DNA of 64,000 nt from Acidobacteriota bacterium (GCA_025359885.1 JANYDG010000064.1:1-64000); one strand, 5' to 3'. Shown: positions 17,300 through 26,519, counted from the first letter of the stretch. The notes: generated by a model from the sequence alone, not told the origin. Made by a program: numbers and translations.

Positions 17300-20200
17300 T
17301 CAATTGCATACACCCAATAATGAGCAGGAGTGACCCGGTGCACAGTCGTTGTTAATCGAGCATTTTTTGCCCGTGGCACAAGAAGCACAGCTATTTCCGC
17401 CGCAATCCACGTCGGTCTCGCTGCCATCCTGGCGGTGGTCAGCACACTGGTTGGAAACACAAACCAGCGAAAGTGCATCGCAGGCATTGCTGGCGCAGTT
17501 AGCATCGGTCGTGCAAGCCACTCCGAGGCCGCAGTTTGAAGTGCACGCTGGAGGAGGCTGGCAGGCACCCTTGCTACATGTGGAGCCAGACGTGCATCTG
17601 ACCCCACAACCGCCACAGTTGTTTAGATCAAAGGTCGTATTGACTTCGCAACCGTCATTTGGATTGTTATCGCAATCAGCGAATCCAGAGTTGCAGCTAG
17701 CCACGCCGCATGCACCGTTAGTGCAAGCGGCAACGTCGTTGAAGGTGGCGCAAACAGTGCCGCAGACTCCGCAGTTCGAGGTGCTTGTGCTGGTATTGAC
17801 GCACACGCCGGCACAATTCGTGGTTCCCGCCGGACAGGACAGCGTGCAGACGCTGTTGATACAAGCGTTGCCGGCAGGGCAAGCAATGCCGCACGCTCCG
17901 CAATTGGTCGTGTCGGTCTGCTCGTTGACGCACTTACCGCCGCAGAGGGTCGTCCCAGCCGCACAGGTCGTCTGGCAAACACCGTTTCCATCGCATGTTT
18001 GACCGGAGCCGCAAGCCGTTCCTGCAGGCAGGTTGGAAGTCGTGCAGGTGCCAGCAGCACCCTGGCTGTTGCAGCTCGCCGCCTGGCAAGGATTACCTGA
18101 AGCGATGCAAGCCGTATTGCAGCAAACGCCACTGGTACAGTGTCCGCTGCCGCAGGTGAGGTTGGAGCTGCAGGTTGCGCCAAGGGGGCTCAATGCGGCT
18201 GAGGCGCACACGCCATTCGTACAGTTCCCGCTCTGGCAGTCTGTGCCCTGCGAGCAGGCCTTCCCAAGAGCGCAGGACGGGCAGGCTCCGCCGCCGCAAT
18301 CAACGTCGGTTTCCGAGCCATCTTTGATCATGTCAGAGCAAGTTGCTGCTGCGCAGACTCCGCCGTTACATTCCAGGCTTGAGCAATCGCTGTTGATGGC
18401 GCATTTGGCGCCAATGCCGCAGTTGGGCGCGCACGCGGTCGCCAGGCATTTGCCGCCGTTACAGGTTTGGCCACCAGGGCACACTAAGCCACAGGCACCG
18501 CAGTTCGTCGAGTCATTCCCGTTTGTGTTGACGCACGCCGAACCGCAAAGCGTTTGACCCACCGGACAGCCAGCCAGGACGCAGACGCCGTTGGTGCACG
18601 CCGAACCAGCCGCACAGGCTATTCCGCAACTACCGCAGTTAGCCGGGTCAGAGCCAGTAGTTTCGCAGTACATGCCGCACTTCGTTCCCGCACAGGTATC
18701 CGTGTCGGTCGAATCCTGCATTTTGTATTCGACCAGCAGGTTGGCATCCGCACCGGTGTTCGAAGCACACGTAGATCCGGTGCGCAGAGATGCCTGCAGC
18801 GTCTGTCCCGCCGCAAAGGTGAGAACGATCGGGCCGCTGTCAGACCAGTAGGTGCCAGGAGTCAGCACCAGGTCCTGGCCCTTGGTGCCATCCGTAAATC
18901 GAAAAACCGCTGCGGGGCATTTTGCATCGGTTGGCGTCTTGGCCGTCGCTGCAATGCGCAAGACCGTAATTGGCTGATCAAGACTCAACTGACCGCCCGT
19001 CCATGTGCCCTGCAGGTTTCCAGGGAAGAAGGAGGGGAAGATCATGCGCGCATTCACGCCCGGCCCAGGTACACCCTGTATACCCTGTAGGCCTTGAGTG
19101 CCCGTGGGGCCTGTATCACCCTTTGGCCCAGCCAGCCCGGCCGGCCCAGTTGCTCCGGGAAGTCCAGGAGTACCCGGCACCCCAGGCGTGCCCGGAGCAC
19201 CCTGAGTCCCCGGCGCACCCGCTGACGCCACCAATACCCAACCCATATTCGTGGTGGGATTCGACCCATCGGAAGCAATCGGAGTTGTCGCGTTGTAGGT
19301 CGATCCATTGAACGTCACGACATCATAAGGAGTATAGGTCGCGCTCGAGTCGAAAGCACCGCGGAAGTTGAAGCCCGTTCCGTTGGTTCCGTCTTTGCCA
19401 TTCGTCCCGTCTACGCCGTTGGTTCCGTTCGTCCCATTCAACCCTGGCGCGCCCTGTGGGCCTTGATTTCCCTGAGCGCCCATGGGTCCGGTATCACCTT
19501 TATCGCCCTTAACTCCCTGACTACCCTGAGGACCAGTATTACCAGTCGCTCCAGTAGGACCAGTTGCTCCAGTATCACCTTTCAGTCCCTGAGGGCCAAA
19601 GGGTCCGGTCGCACCCGTATCACCCTTAGGACCCAGCGGACCCATTGGACCAGTATTGCCTTGCGGTCCCTGAGCACCCGTATTTCCAGTCGGACCCTGC
19701 GGGCCTGCTGCACCGGTTGCGCCAGTCTGACCCGTTGCACCAACTGGGCCAAGGGGGCCAGTATCACCTTTCAGACCCTGAGGGCCAAGGGGGCCGGTCA
19801 CACCCGTATCACCCTTAGGACCCATTGGACCGGTATTGCCTTGCACTCCCTGGGCACCCGTATTTCCAGTCGGACCCTGCGGGCCTGTTGCACCGGTTGC
19901 GCCAGTTTGACCCGTTGCACCAACTGGGCCAATCGGGCCAGTGTCACCCTTTGGGCCTGTTGGGCCAATGAGTCCGGTTGGACCAATAGGGCCTATGGGG
20001 CCAATTGGACCAGTATTGCCTTGCGGACCCTGAGCACCCGTCAACCCTTGCACGCCCTGTGGCCCCTGAGGACCTGCCGGTCCTACGAGCACGATCTCCA
20101 ATTCGGGCTGGTGCGAGGTTTCTTCGCTCTCTTTGCTATCAATACCAAACAGCCCCTGGGTCCCGATTAGGCCGAGCGCAATGCCATTATTGGTCGTCGG

Positions 20201-20650
20201 ATCGGCCATCCACCCCTGAACCGTGGGCGTGATGTCAATCTGCACAAACATGTTCGTGCTTGCGTTGTTCACGGTGACCGGGTGGCCACCAGTCGCCGAA
20301 TTCCCCGGGAGTGGACGCGTTCCGCTGTAACGCAGCGTGCTCTCACTCCAGGCCGGCGTTTTCGGCAGGTTGTACACATCAAACTGACCGCCGACGGCTA
20401 CCGCATCAACGAACAATCGCAGCGAAGCCTTCTTGACTGCCGAGCCCGGCGGAATGGCAGACAGGTCGAACTTAATGTAGGTGATCTGTCCCTTGCCCAC
20501 AATATTGAGCTGGCTGGCTCCAAAGTTGGCAGAGGGATTCAGATTACTGACGTAAGTATCCGCAACCGGCGGAGCCTGTTGAGCGGAGCCGAAAGGCACC
20601 AGGGCAAGGGCTGCAGAGAGAGTCAAGCCTGCAAGTATTGGTTTCAACAT
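17300..20650 (-). CDS. Large secreted collagen-like, Cys-rich modular protein
   Basis: 1116 residues. Order: signal peptide ([18 protein letters not shown]); DNRLRE-type domain at about 25-190 ([34 protein letters not shown]); a collagen-like region of about 75-80 Gly-X-Y triplets from about 192 to 430; a CBM5/12-like insert ([19 protein letters not shown] near 445); a second short Gly-X-Y block near 495-545; a beta domain; and about 450 residues of Cys-rich repeats containing NCGACG-, [11 protein letters not shown]- and SGNC-type motifs, as in secreted myxobacterial proteins. It is expected on the cell surface or outside the cell, possibly trimeric through the Gly-X-Y part. ATG 20650 follows GAGG. 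No sortase or anchor motif is visible. Function unknown; adhesion or matrix is inference. Confidence 0.85.
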   Translation of the reverse strand: MLKPILAGLTLSAALALVPFGSAQQAPPVADTYVSNLNPSANFGASQLNIVGKGQITYIKFDLSAIPPGSAVKKASLRLFVDAVAVGGQFDVYNLPKTPAWSESTLRYSGTRPLPGNSATGGHPVTVNNASTNMFVQIDITPTVQGWMADPTTNNGIALGLIGTQGLFGIDSKESEETSHQPELEIVLVGPAGPQGPQGVQGLTGAQGPQGNTGPIGPIGPIGPTGLIGPTGPKGDTGPIGPVGATGQTGATGATGPQGPTGNTGAQGVQGNTGPMGPKGDTGVTGPLGPQGLKGDTGPLGPVGATGQTGATGAAGPQGPTGNTGAQGPQGNTGPMGPLGPKGDTGATGPFGPQGLKGDTGATGPTGATGNTGPQGSQGVKGDKGDTGPMGAQGNQGPQGAPGLNGTNGTNGVDGTNGKDGTNGTGFNFRGAFDSSATYTPYDVVTFNGSTYNATTPIASDGSNPTTNMGWVLVASAGAPGTQGAPGTPGVPGTPGLPGATGPAGLAGPKGDTGPTGTQGLQGIQGVPGPGVNARMIFPSFFPGNLQGTWTGGQLSLDQPITVLRIAATAKTPTDAKCPAAVFRFTDGTKGQDLVLTPGTYWSDSGPIVLTFAAGQTLQASLRTGSTCASNTGADANLLVEYKMQDSTDTDTCAGTKCGMYCETTGSDPANCGSCGIACAAGSACTNGVCVLAGCPVGQTLCGSACVNTNGNDSTNCGACGLVCPGGQTCNGGKCLATACAPNCGIGAKCAINSDCSSLECNGGVCAAATCSDMIKDGSETDVDCGGGACPSCALGKACSQGTDCQSGNCTNGVCASAALSPLGATCSSNLTCGSGHCTSGVCCNTACIASGNPCQAASCNSQGAAGTCTTSNLPAGTACGSGQTCDGNGVCQTTCAAGTTLCGGKCVNEQTDTTNCGACGIACPAGNACINSVCTLSCPAGTTNCAGVCVNTSTSTSNCGVCGTVCATFNDVAACTNGACGVASCNSGFADCDNNPNDGCEVNTTFDLNNCGGCGVRCTSGSTCSKGACQPPPACTSNCGLGVACTTDANCASNACDALSLVCVSNQCADHRQDGSETDVDCGGNSCASCATGKKCSINNDCAPGHSCSLLGVCN
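19581..19958 (-). repeat. Two tandem copies of a 189-bp collagen-coding unit
   Basis: Inside the Gly-X-Y region the DNA repeats with a period of about 189 bp: the block at 19581-19769 recurs from 19770. Each unit encodes about 21 triplets; copies differ by scattered substitutions and a 9-bp Gly-Pro-Leu insertion in one copy. It looks like recent in-frame duplication, so the length of the collagen stalk probably varies between strains. Confidence 0.6.
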
Positions 20651-20680
20651 AGAGCACCTCGTGGGGGAGTGTGCTCACCA

Positions 20681-20708
20681 GTCTTACTCGCCGACCACAG
20701 GCTGTCAA
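20681..20708 (-). promoter_or_regulatory. Candidate promoter of the collagen-like gene
   Basis: On the minus strand TTGACA (20708-20703) and TAAGAC (20686-20681) are 16 bp apart, about 30 bp upstream of the ATG at 20650. The -35 hexamer is perfect, the -10 partial. Confidence 0.45.
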
Positions 20709-20780
20709 GAGGATTATTTTCTTCGAATCCGGGTAGGTGACCTTTGTGCAAATGCCGTAGAAACTTTCACTTACCATGGA

Positions 20781-20873
20781 CTAAGGCCGGTTACCTCGAC
20801 GCCAGATCAGCAGGGAAAGTAATAAGACGAAGATAACGATAGCCGCGATCTGAACCAGGTTTGCGTGAGGCAT
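20781..20873 (-). CDS. Possible 30-residue single-helix membrane peptide
   Basis: ATG 20873 to TAG 20781 encodes MPHANLVQIAAIVIFVLLLS followed by LLIWRRGNRP. About 18 consecutive hydrophobic residues make one transmembrane helix, ending in a positively charged tail, so a cytoplasmic C-terminus is expected by the positive-inside rule. Only a weak AAGTGAG-like signal lies upstream, with long spacing. It stands between the GT2 gene and the collagen-like gene on the same strand. No family recognised. The compact helix-plus-charge design resembles known small membrane regulators or holin-like peptides, but chance cannot be excluded at this length. Confidence 0.4.
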   Translation of the reverse strand: MPHANLVQIAAIVIFVLLLSLLIWRRGNRP

Positions 20874-20988
20874 CGCGCGTCTGAACTCACTTTCTTGCCC
20901 ATAATTTCACCCCTGGCTTGGTCCACAACCCAGCTATGAATCGAATCCTTGGCGGATGGACCGGATTTTCCAGGGGCCTCTCACCTTA

Positions 20989-21753
20989 CTAGGTTGGCCG
21001 TTCAATCTGATGCACCGGTCCGCCGTATTTTCCCAAAAGAGCGTTCCAGCGGATCATCGCCATCTCACGCAGCATGTGAAAACCGTCGCGCAGGTAGCTG
21101 AGGCGGCTGCGCTCATCATGTCCCCACGAAACTGGCACTTCTTCAATACGGAGATGGCGCTTGCTGGCGATGAACAGGATCTCAGGGTCAAATCCCCATC
21201 CCTCAATCGTCTGCAGTTGGAAGACGGTCTGGGCGGCGCTGCGCGTAAATGCTTTGAATCCGCATTGTGTATCGGCAAAGCGCAACCCCATTACAGAGCG
21301 GGTTACAAGGTTGAAGCAGCGGCCGAAGAACTGCCGGTAAAGCGGCTGCCGGTGTGTCTGACGATTGCGTTCCAGCCAACGGGAGCCAATGGCGATGTCA
21401 GCCCCGCCGCGGATCGCCTCAAAAAGCAGTTCCGCTTCGGCGATGGGTGCAGAGAGATCGGCGTCTGAGAACATCACAATCTCACCGAGGGCACGGAGCA
21501 GCCCGTTGCGCACACTGAATCCCTTGCCGCGATTGCCTCCCGGGTTTTCGAGTAATCGAACTTCCGGCGCAGTTTTTGCGAATTCCAACACCTGCGCGGC
21601 GGTGGAATCTGTTGAGCCATCGTTGACCACGATGACTTCAGCATCCCAATGCAGCGCTCGGATACAGCTAACCACCTCTTCAAGTGTCGCGTTGATGCGG
21701 GCACTCTCGTTGTAGGCGGGGATCACGATACTGCAGGCAGGATAGCCGGTCAC
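20989..21753 (-). CDS. GT2 glycosyltransferase, dolichyl-phosphate-glucose-synthase-like
   Basis: 254 residues of a GT-A fold. Motifs: SIVIPAYNESARI at the N-terminus, VIVVNDGSTDST, the metal-binding DxD-like FSDADLSAP near 100, GSRWLERNRQ, and ADTQCGFKAFTRSAAQ, typical of the ALG5/DPG-synthase branch. These transfer a sugar from a nucleotide donor to a polyprenyl phosphate carrier. There are no C-terminal membrane helices, as expected of the ALG5-like short form. No flippase or partner lies nearby. Donor sugar is not predictable from the sequence. Confidence 0.85.
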   Translation of the reverse strand: MTGYPACSIVIPAYNESARINATLEEVVSCIRALHWDAEVIVVNDGSTDSTAAQVLEFAKTAPEVRLLENPGGNRGKGFSVRNGLLRALGEIVMFSDADLSAPIAEAELLFEAIRGGADIAIGSRWLERNRQTHRQPLYRQFFGRCFNLVTRSVMGLRFADTQCGFKAFTRSAAQTVFQLQTIEGWGFDPEILFIASKRHLRIEEVPVSWGHDERSRLSYLRDGFHMLREMAMIRWNALLGKYGGPVHQIERPT

Positions 21754-21988
21754 GGAAACTCGAACCTTTCTGGCGAAGTCGCAGTCTGGCCTCGCTGGAG
21801 GACATCGCCGAACCCGAAGGTTACAAGCAGGACCAACTCTTTGTCATCATACCGGAGACGCATCAGGGTCGGAGTACCCCATACAGGTGACTCCTCGGTT
21901 CCCCAACTGCTTCAATTTGCACATGAAACTACTTTTTTTGGGTGACTGCACAGAATCCGGTTATTCTTGGAGGCGGAGGCCTATCGGC

Positions 21989-22282
21989 ATGACCAAAGCA
22001 GACCTCGTTGAGAAGGTGACCCAGCTCGGCGACCTTACCCGCAAGGATGGGGAAGTGATTGTCGAGACCATCTTCGACTCCGTGATTGCCGCGCTTCAAT
22101 CCGGAGACAAGATTGAAATTCGCGGTTTCGGCTCGTTTCGAATTCGTGAACGAAACCCCCGCATCGGCCGCAATCCCAAGACCGGGGATCGCGTAGACGT
22201 GCCCGCAAAGCGGGTTCCCTATTTCAAGCCCTCCAAGGAATTGCGCGACCTCGTTAATCCCGAGGAAGCCTCAACAAACTAG
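21989..22282 (+). CDS. HU/IHF-family DNA-bending protein
   Basis: 97 residues, the usual size. N-terminal helices MTKADLVEKVTQLGDLTRKD, then the saddle and DNA-gripping arm region IEIRGFGSFRIRERNPRIGRNPKTGD and VPAKRVPYFKPSKELR. GRNPKTG carries the tip with the intercalating proline of the HU/IHF arm. A homodimeric nucleoid protein. The frame is open upstream to 21887, but ATG 21989 fits family length and has GGAGG upstream (spacing about 8). The alpha/beta hydrolase-fold gene starts 14 bp after the stop. Confidence 0.93.
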   Translation: MTKADLVEKVTQLGDLTRKDGEVIVETIFDSVIAALQSGDKIEIRGFGSFRIRERNPRIGRNPKTGDRVDVPAKRVPYFKPSKELRDLVNPEEASTN

Positions 22283-22295
22283 AAAATGCCAAATC

Positions 22296-23351
22296 ATGTC
22301 CCGGAAAGGGAATACGGAAGAAGCTGACTATCCCGCCTCCAGCCTCCGCAGCCCGCGCTTTGACGCTGGGGAAGGTATTCGCACCCCCACAGGTTGGTGT
22401 GAAGTAGACGGTGCTCGAGTTGGCTGGCGATGCGCAGGCCTCATTGACCCCGAAATGCAGCCCATCGTCTGCCTGAATGACATCGGTGGCGAGAGCCAGG
22501 AGTACGACCACCTGCTCGCTCGTTGCCCGGTCGGGAGCCAATTGATTCTGGTGGACTGGTCCAGACAATGCTTCCCCGTAGAGACAAGCATTCCCGCTTC
22601 CGAAACTGGCTCGCAATTCAGCCTTGAGCGATCAACATCTCTTCTCCAGGGCGTACTAAACCAACTCGCGCTACGTCGACCCATTCTTCTCAGCTGCGGC
22701 ATTGGAGCAGTCGTAGCGATACGCTATGCGGCAGAGCACTCAGCGCGCATCGCGGGGTTAGTGCTGTGCCAACCAGCGGGGCTGGTCAAGCGAAGCGACG
22801 ACAAAGTTCTTTCACGATTGCAGCGCCTCGCCACAGAGGTTTTTGGCGAATTGCCATTGGGGCGACACGCAAAAGCCTCCCGCATCCAGGCATTGCGCCA
22901 AACGGCTGCGCGACGGGCGATGGCGCAAACCGTAGATGCCCTCGAAGCTGATTTGTATCGGAGCCAAACTGAACTCCGTGCAATGTTGGCAGGGTTGAGT
23001 TGCCCAATTCTCTTTGCTTTGTCACGTCAGAGTCATCAACAGCCGCTGGGTTCATATCTCAAATTACTTGATGCGTTGCTGGCCTCGGCACCTCAGCATC
23101 GCTTTACAGTCTTCTCCGGCAGCTTCAACCCAATCTGGGATGAGCCAGAGCGCTTCGCTCAGGCGCTGACCGGCTTTGTGCAGGCACTTCTACCATTCGA
23201 AAAACACCACCACGCCTGGATTCTAACCGCCGTAGATTGGCCGACGGGGAACAGCAATTTGTGGAAATGCGTCCACCCCAGTTGTCCGGACGAAAAGATA
23301 CTTCCGTCAGGTCAGAATGCCAACGACATCTCTGTACCCCCGCAGGATTAA
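22296..23351 (+). CDS. Alpha/beta-hydrolase-fold protein lacking the catalytic triad
   Basis: 351 residues. The core reads like an alpha/beta hydrolase: QPIVCLNDIGGESQEYDHLL, LILVDWSRQC, RPILLSCGIGAVVAIRYAAEH, ARIAGLVLCQPAG, and the C-terminal FSGSFNPIWDEPERFAQAL. But the nucleophile elbow that is normally G-H-S-x-G is S-C-G-I-G, so the Ser is Gly; the His of the usual GH-x-P-x-W-E motif is also replaced (SGSFNPIW), and the Asp-bearing loop reads SRQSHQQ. It is either a pseudoenzyme or uses another chemistry. Start is uncertain: no good RBS before 22296. The 3' end overlaps the convergent pgeF by 4 bp. Confidence 0.68.
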   Translation: MSRKGNTEEADYPASSLRSPRFDAGEGIRTPTGWCEVDGARVGWRCAGLIDPEMQPIVCLNDIGGESQEYDHLLARCPVGSQLILVDWSRQCFPVETSIPASETGSQFSLERSTSLLQGVLNQLALRRPILLSCGIGAVVAIRYAAEHSARIAGLVLCQPAGLVKRSDDKVLSRLQRLATEVFGELPLGRHAKASRIQALRQTAARRAMAQTVDALEADLYRSQTELRAMLAGLSCPILFALSRQSHQQPLGSYLKLLDALLASAPQHRFTVFSGSFNPIWDEPERFAQALTGFVQALLPFEKHHHAWILTAVDWPTGNSNLWKCVHPSCPDEKILPSGQNANDISVPPQD

Positions 23352-24253
23352 GGCCGAATACCGATTACACTCATCATCCGCCCGGTACGGCCGCCTGAGG
23401 CGCGATGGGAAAAGAAAAGCGCTGGCTGGCAACTGGTGCAGCCGCCCACAACAGAAATGGAACTCGCCCGCAGCCCGGCATCGACCAATTGGCGACGATT
23501 GGCTTCTGCCAGATTCAGCCTTGGAGCCCGATATTCTGACTCATGCCGCGTGAAGAGCGCTTCGGCGTAGCTGAACCGCGAGGAGAATCGGTCAACGACC
23601 TCCTCGCCAACGGTATAGCAGCATGGACCAATCGATGGGCCAATGGCTGCAATCAGGTTGGCCGGAAGCGACCCAAACTCCGCCTGCATCCGCGCGACGC
23701 CTGACTGAACGATTGCTTCAACGGTTCCGCGCCACCCTGAATGGAAGGCCGCCACCACGAGCTCAACCGGGTCAGCGATGAGCACCGGGACACAGTCTGC
23801 GGTCTGGATGCCGAGCAGAATGCCAGGCTGACGGGTGATCAGACCATCGGCGTCCTCTAGAAGGGTCGCGCCCGGGAAAGCAGATCTTGCCACTGATACC
23901 AGTTTTTCGTCGACCGCCACACTGCGGCAGGAATGGACCTGGTGTGCGGTGACGTAGGGAGTCTCACGGCTTCCTGTCACGGAAGCGACGAAACGATGGC
24001 GATTTTCGAGACCATTCTCTTCGGTGTCGTGCGCGGTGAAGCCGAGGTTGAGATCGCCCCGAGTTTCAAGGCCGCAGGAATCAGGCAGGTAAGCGCGGCT
24101 CACGCCACCTTCACGGGTGCTGAATCCGTGCCAGAGCCACGGGAAACCAGCCCATTGCTGAACCACGATTGGGACCGGGACCTGCTTAGGAATCGGTTGG
24201 ACCTGCTGCTCGAAGCGGTCAGGTTGAGGTGCGTGGTCGATCAGGTCCTTCAT
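23348..24253 (-). CDS. pgeF: PgeF/YfiH-type copper oxidase-fold purine nucleoside phosphorylase
   Basis: 301 residues, DUF152/laccase-domain family. Landmarks: WLWHGFSTREGGVS, TAHQVHSCRSV, DADGLITRQPGILLGIQTADCVPVLIADP, VVAAFHSGWRGTVEAIV, AIGPSIGPCCYTVGEEV and the final CTSCQPALFFSHRASGGRTGR. The zinc-binding His/Cys/His set lies in HQVHS, TADC and FHSGW. Such proteins edit peptidoglycan precursors (removing L-Ser misincorporated at position 1) or act as adenosine phosphorylases/deaminases. ATG 24253 with GAAGGCAAGG upstream is chosen over an open frame to 24364. Confidence 0.88.
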   Translation of the reverse strand: MKDLIDHAPQPDRFEQQVQPIPKQVPVPIVVQQWAGFPWLWHGFSTREGGVSRAYLPDSCGLETRGDLNLGFTAHDTEENGLENRHRFVASVTGSRETPYVTAHQVHSCRSVAVDEKLVSVARSAFPGATLLEDADGLITRQPGILLGIQTADCVPVLIADPVELVVAAFHSGWRGTVEAIVQSGVARMQAEFGSLPANLIAAIGPSIGPCCYTVGEEVVDRFSSRFSYAEALFTRHESEYRAPRLNLAEANRRQLVDAGLRASSISVVGGCTSCQPALFFSHRASGGRTGRMMSVIGIRP

Positions 24254-24340
24254 CCGCCTTGCCTTCTTGCCTCTCTGTTGCGAAGATTCGACGGCTCTGA
24301 TTCCCGCCCTGCGAACAGAATAAATGCCTGAACAAGTTAA

Positions 24341-24362
24341 GAGCCCGCCTTCCGGCGGGCTC
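24341..24362. terminator. Perfect 9-bp GC-rich stem-loop upstream of pgeF
   Basis: GAGCCCGCC-TTCC-GGCGGGCTC forms a perfect hairpin. On the minus strand it is followed by a T-containing run (CTTAACTTGTT). It lies 88 bp upstream of the pgeF start, so it could be a leader attenuator, or the end of an unannotated minus-strand transcript from 24363-24650. The T tract is weak. Confidence 0.4.
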
Positions 24363-24659
24363 ACTTGAGAGGCAATTTAGAAGGGAAGTTCAGTGGATCG
24401 TTGGGAGGGGGTCTGCGAGCAGACCAACAACGGAGATTGTTGCTCTTTGGAGGGGAGACGCTACAGCGGTTGCCTCTGCTTGTTGAATAGTAAGATGCAT
24501 TGTTTGAGAAATAGTTGCTACAGCAAACAGCGGTTTCGCAAAAAAACTTTTCAGAATGCCTCCCACAAAGGTTACCTGTTGCCAAATGAGGCACCCCCGT
24601 TACCAAAGATGCAATTCGCGGCTTGAAGAAGTGATTACCGGGCAGCAAGCTGAGAGTAT
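24363..24659. other. 297-bp AT-richer intergenic segment with two small hairpins
   Basis: No convincing gene. Base composition is more AT-rich than the flanks. Two back-to-back hairpins occur: GGTCTGC-GA-GCAGACC (24410-24425) and CAACAA-CGGAGA-TTGTTG (24425-24442), then a T/C-rich stretch. A TTG-initiated 95-codon frame on the minus strand ends exactly at the stem-loop 24341-24362, but it has no ATG and no recognisable motif. A structured RNA or leader is possible; nothing identifies it. Confidence 0.35.
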
Positions 24660-25316
24660 ATGAAACGCGTTTACCTATATTTGATCGCGATCCTGGCGGT
24701 GATCGGTTTGATCTACGCCTGGGGCCACCGCGACGAATTCAGCTTACTGCGCGCGTGGATGCCGTCTCGGCCCATCGACGGCGTGATTCTGACTGGGAGG
24801 CCAGTTCCCCAGGAGTGGCGGCCGGTTGATGAGTCCTCGCTGGGATTCAAGCTGGAGATGCCGGGCGAGCCGAAACGCATGGTGGTGCAGGCATCCTCCG
24901 AGACCGGGTCTACGGAGCCGGTGAATATGTTGCTGGTCAAGCCCGACTCAGACAGGACCTATGCGATTGCGTGGGCGGAGAAACCGCCAGTGGCGCGCGT
25001 GAACGATCTGAACCCCGACAAGACGCTTGACCAGGCGCGCGACGGAGCGATGAGCCGGACCGAGACGACGACCCTGGTGAGCGAAGTGCGCAGTACGCCG
25101 CAGGGATTTCCAGGCCGCGATTTTGTCTCTCGCAATGTGGGCGGAGGCATTTTGGATACTCGCTTTGTTTATGCGGGCGCGAGACTTTACATGCTGATCG
25201 CGACATCGCCCTCGGCCTCGGCCCGGCACGAGGAAGACGTGATCCGCTTTTTCAATTCGTTTACCGTGGCGAGCAACTCACAGATTCCTGAGACGCTGCC
25301 AGCGGAGACGCGCTAA
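24660..25316 (+). CDS. Membrane-anchored hypothetical protein
   Basis: 218 residues. N-terminal single anchor (VYLYLIAILAVIGLIYAWG), then a soluble extracytoplasmic domain starting near 45: GFKLEMPGEPKRMVVQ, YAIAWAEKPP, GRDFVSRNVGGGILDTRFVYAGARLYMLIAT and EDVIRFFNSFTV. The pattern of a short beta-rich domain ending in a helix with FFNSF is shared by many uncharacterised bacterial lipoprotein-like or PsbP/Mog1-like proteins. No catalytic motif. The gene stops 5 bp from the convergent SDR gene. Confidence 0.7.
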   Translation: MKRVYLYLIAILAVIGLIYAWGHRDEFSLLRAWMPSRPIDGVILTGRPVPQEWRPVDESSLGFKLEMPGEPKRMVVQASSETGSTEPVNMLLVKPDSDRTYAIAWAEKPPVARVNDLNPDKTLDQARDGAMSRTETTTLVSEVRSTPQGFPGRDFVSRNVGGGILDTRFVYAGARLYMLIATSPSASARHEEDVIRFFNSFTVASNSQIPETLPAETR

Positions 25317-25320
25317 CGCT

Positions 25321-26115
25321 TCACGATTGGCCGGGCCGCGCCGCCTTGGCGACAAAGTGCGTGATCAAACCAACGGGTAGAAAGCGCACCAGGAAGGCCG
25401 TAAGCTGCCCGCTGAAGTAGGGGATGATAGTTCGTTTTCCCTTGGCCAGCGCCTCCAGCCCGATCCTTGCCACCGCTTCGGCAGATTGAACACCGCGCGC
25501 TTTGAACTGCGCCGCGCCTGCTACGTCGAAAAATTCGCTTTCTGTTGGCCCAGGGCAGAGGGCGGTAACCTTGACGCCGAAAGGCGCGACCTCCTCGGCT
25601 AGTCCAAGGGCGAAAAATCGGTCGAAGCCCTTGGTGGCCGCGTATGTGGAGAGAAACGGCACGGGCTGGAAGCTGGCGGTTGAGGCCAGGACGAGGACCC
25701 ATCCGCGTCGGCGCTCGATCATGGCGGGAACGAAGAGGCGTGTAAGGTGCACCATGGCCTCGCAGTTGACGCGAATCTGGGCGAGTTCCTGGCCGAGGTC
25801 GCAGTTGGCGAACTCGGCGTACTGTCCGAGGCCGGCGTTGTTGATGAGAATCTCGACATTGAGACCTTCGATAGCGATTGCATCGTAGATCGCCTGCGGT
25901 GCGGTTGATTCAGTGAGGTCGGCGAGGACGATGCGGACATCCGTTCCCCTGGCGGCTAGTTCCGCGGCGAGGGCTTCGAGGCGCTCTTTGCGGCGCGCGG
26001 TAAGAATCAGTTTGGCTCCGTTGCGCGCCAGCTCACGCGCCAAAGCTGCACCGATGCCCGCGCTGGCTCCGGTGACCAGCGCCCATTTTCCGTTGTAGTC
26101 CTCTGTGCTTGCCAT
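25321..26115 (-). CDS. Short-chain dehydrogenase/reductase
   Basis: 264 residues, classical SDR. ALVTGASAGIGAALAREL at about 13-30 carries the TGxxxGxG cofactor motif, and LTARRKERLEAL with Arg after the second strand suggests NADP(H). NNAGLG is at about 88; the catalytic Ser is in VLASTASFQP and Tyr/Lys in STYAATKGF. Substrate not predictable; this cluster is often labelled DltE-like. ATG 26115 is used because upstream residues do not match the family; no good RBS is visible for either candidate. Convergent with the preceding hypothetical gene. Confidence 0.88.
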   Translation of the reverse strand: MASTEDYNGKWALVTGASAGIGAALARELARNGAKLILTARRKERLEALAAELAARGTDVRIVLADLTESTAPQAIYDAIAIEGLNVEILINNAGLGQYAEFANCDLGQELAQIRVNCEAMVHLTRLFVPAMIERRRGWVLVLASTASFQPVPFLSTYAATKGFDRFFALGLAEEVAPFGVKVTALCPGPTESEFFDVAGAAQFKARGVQSAEAVARIGLEALAKGKRTIIPYFSGQLTAFLVRFLPVGLITHFVAKAARPGQS

Positions 26116-26519
26116 AGTTAAGATGATAGTCGAGCATGGCTGACCGTTCATTTGAGTCATTCCAGAAAACGAATGCAGGCGAAATGCAGGGCGAAGAAAG
26201 GAAGAAGATAGGGGGGGGGAGGGGGGAGTTTCTCACTTTTTCTGCCCATTTTGGCCATTTCTGAGGCTTTTGAAGCGTTTTTTATCGCACTTTGCGATAT
26301 TTCATGGTTCCCTGATTCGTTTTCGAGGGACAGTTGGATCCACTTTTGGGAGACGAGTGTCTTTGTGAAGTGCGAGAAGTAAGTCTCTCGCTTTGATCAG
26401 AATGACAAAGGCTGTCGGCAGCCGATTCTCTTAGAGGCAAGACAGACAGAAAAGCAGGGGTCATGCCAAATACCTGAACCGATTATGCGCCTGGGGCAAC
26501 TAATTATCGGCAAAGGTTG
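26116..26519. other. Intergenic segment with a G9-A-G6 tract
   Basis: About 400 bp between the SDR gene and the antitoxin-like remnant. It holds a nearly pure G run at 26211-26227 (G9 A G6 A), prone to slippage and able to form four-stranded structures. The rest shows no frame with family motifs. The promoter of the SDR gene should lie near 26116-26200. Confidence 0.5.

Noticed and set aside
19400-20100. Regularly spaced short repeats, considered as a CRISPR array
   Set aside because: The periodicity is 9 bp Gly-X-Y codons inside an open frame; no spacers and no cas genes.
19463-20170. 235-codon plus-strand frame in the collagen region
   Set aside because: Mirror of the Gly-X-Y repeats; Ser/Thr/Arg repeats only.
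24361-24648. 95-codon minus-strand frame ending at the stem-loop
   Set aside because: No ATG, no RBS checkable against family, and no known motif. Kept only as a structured-region note.
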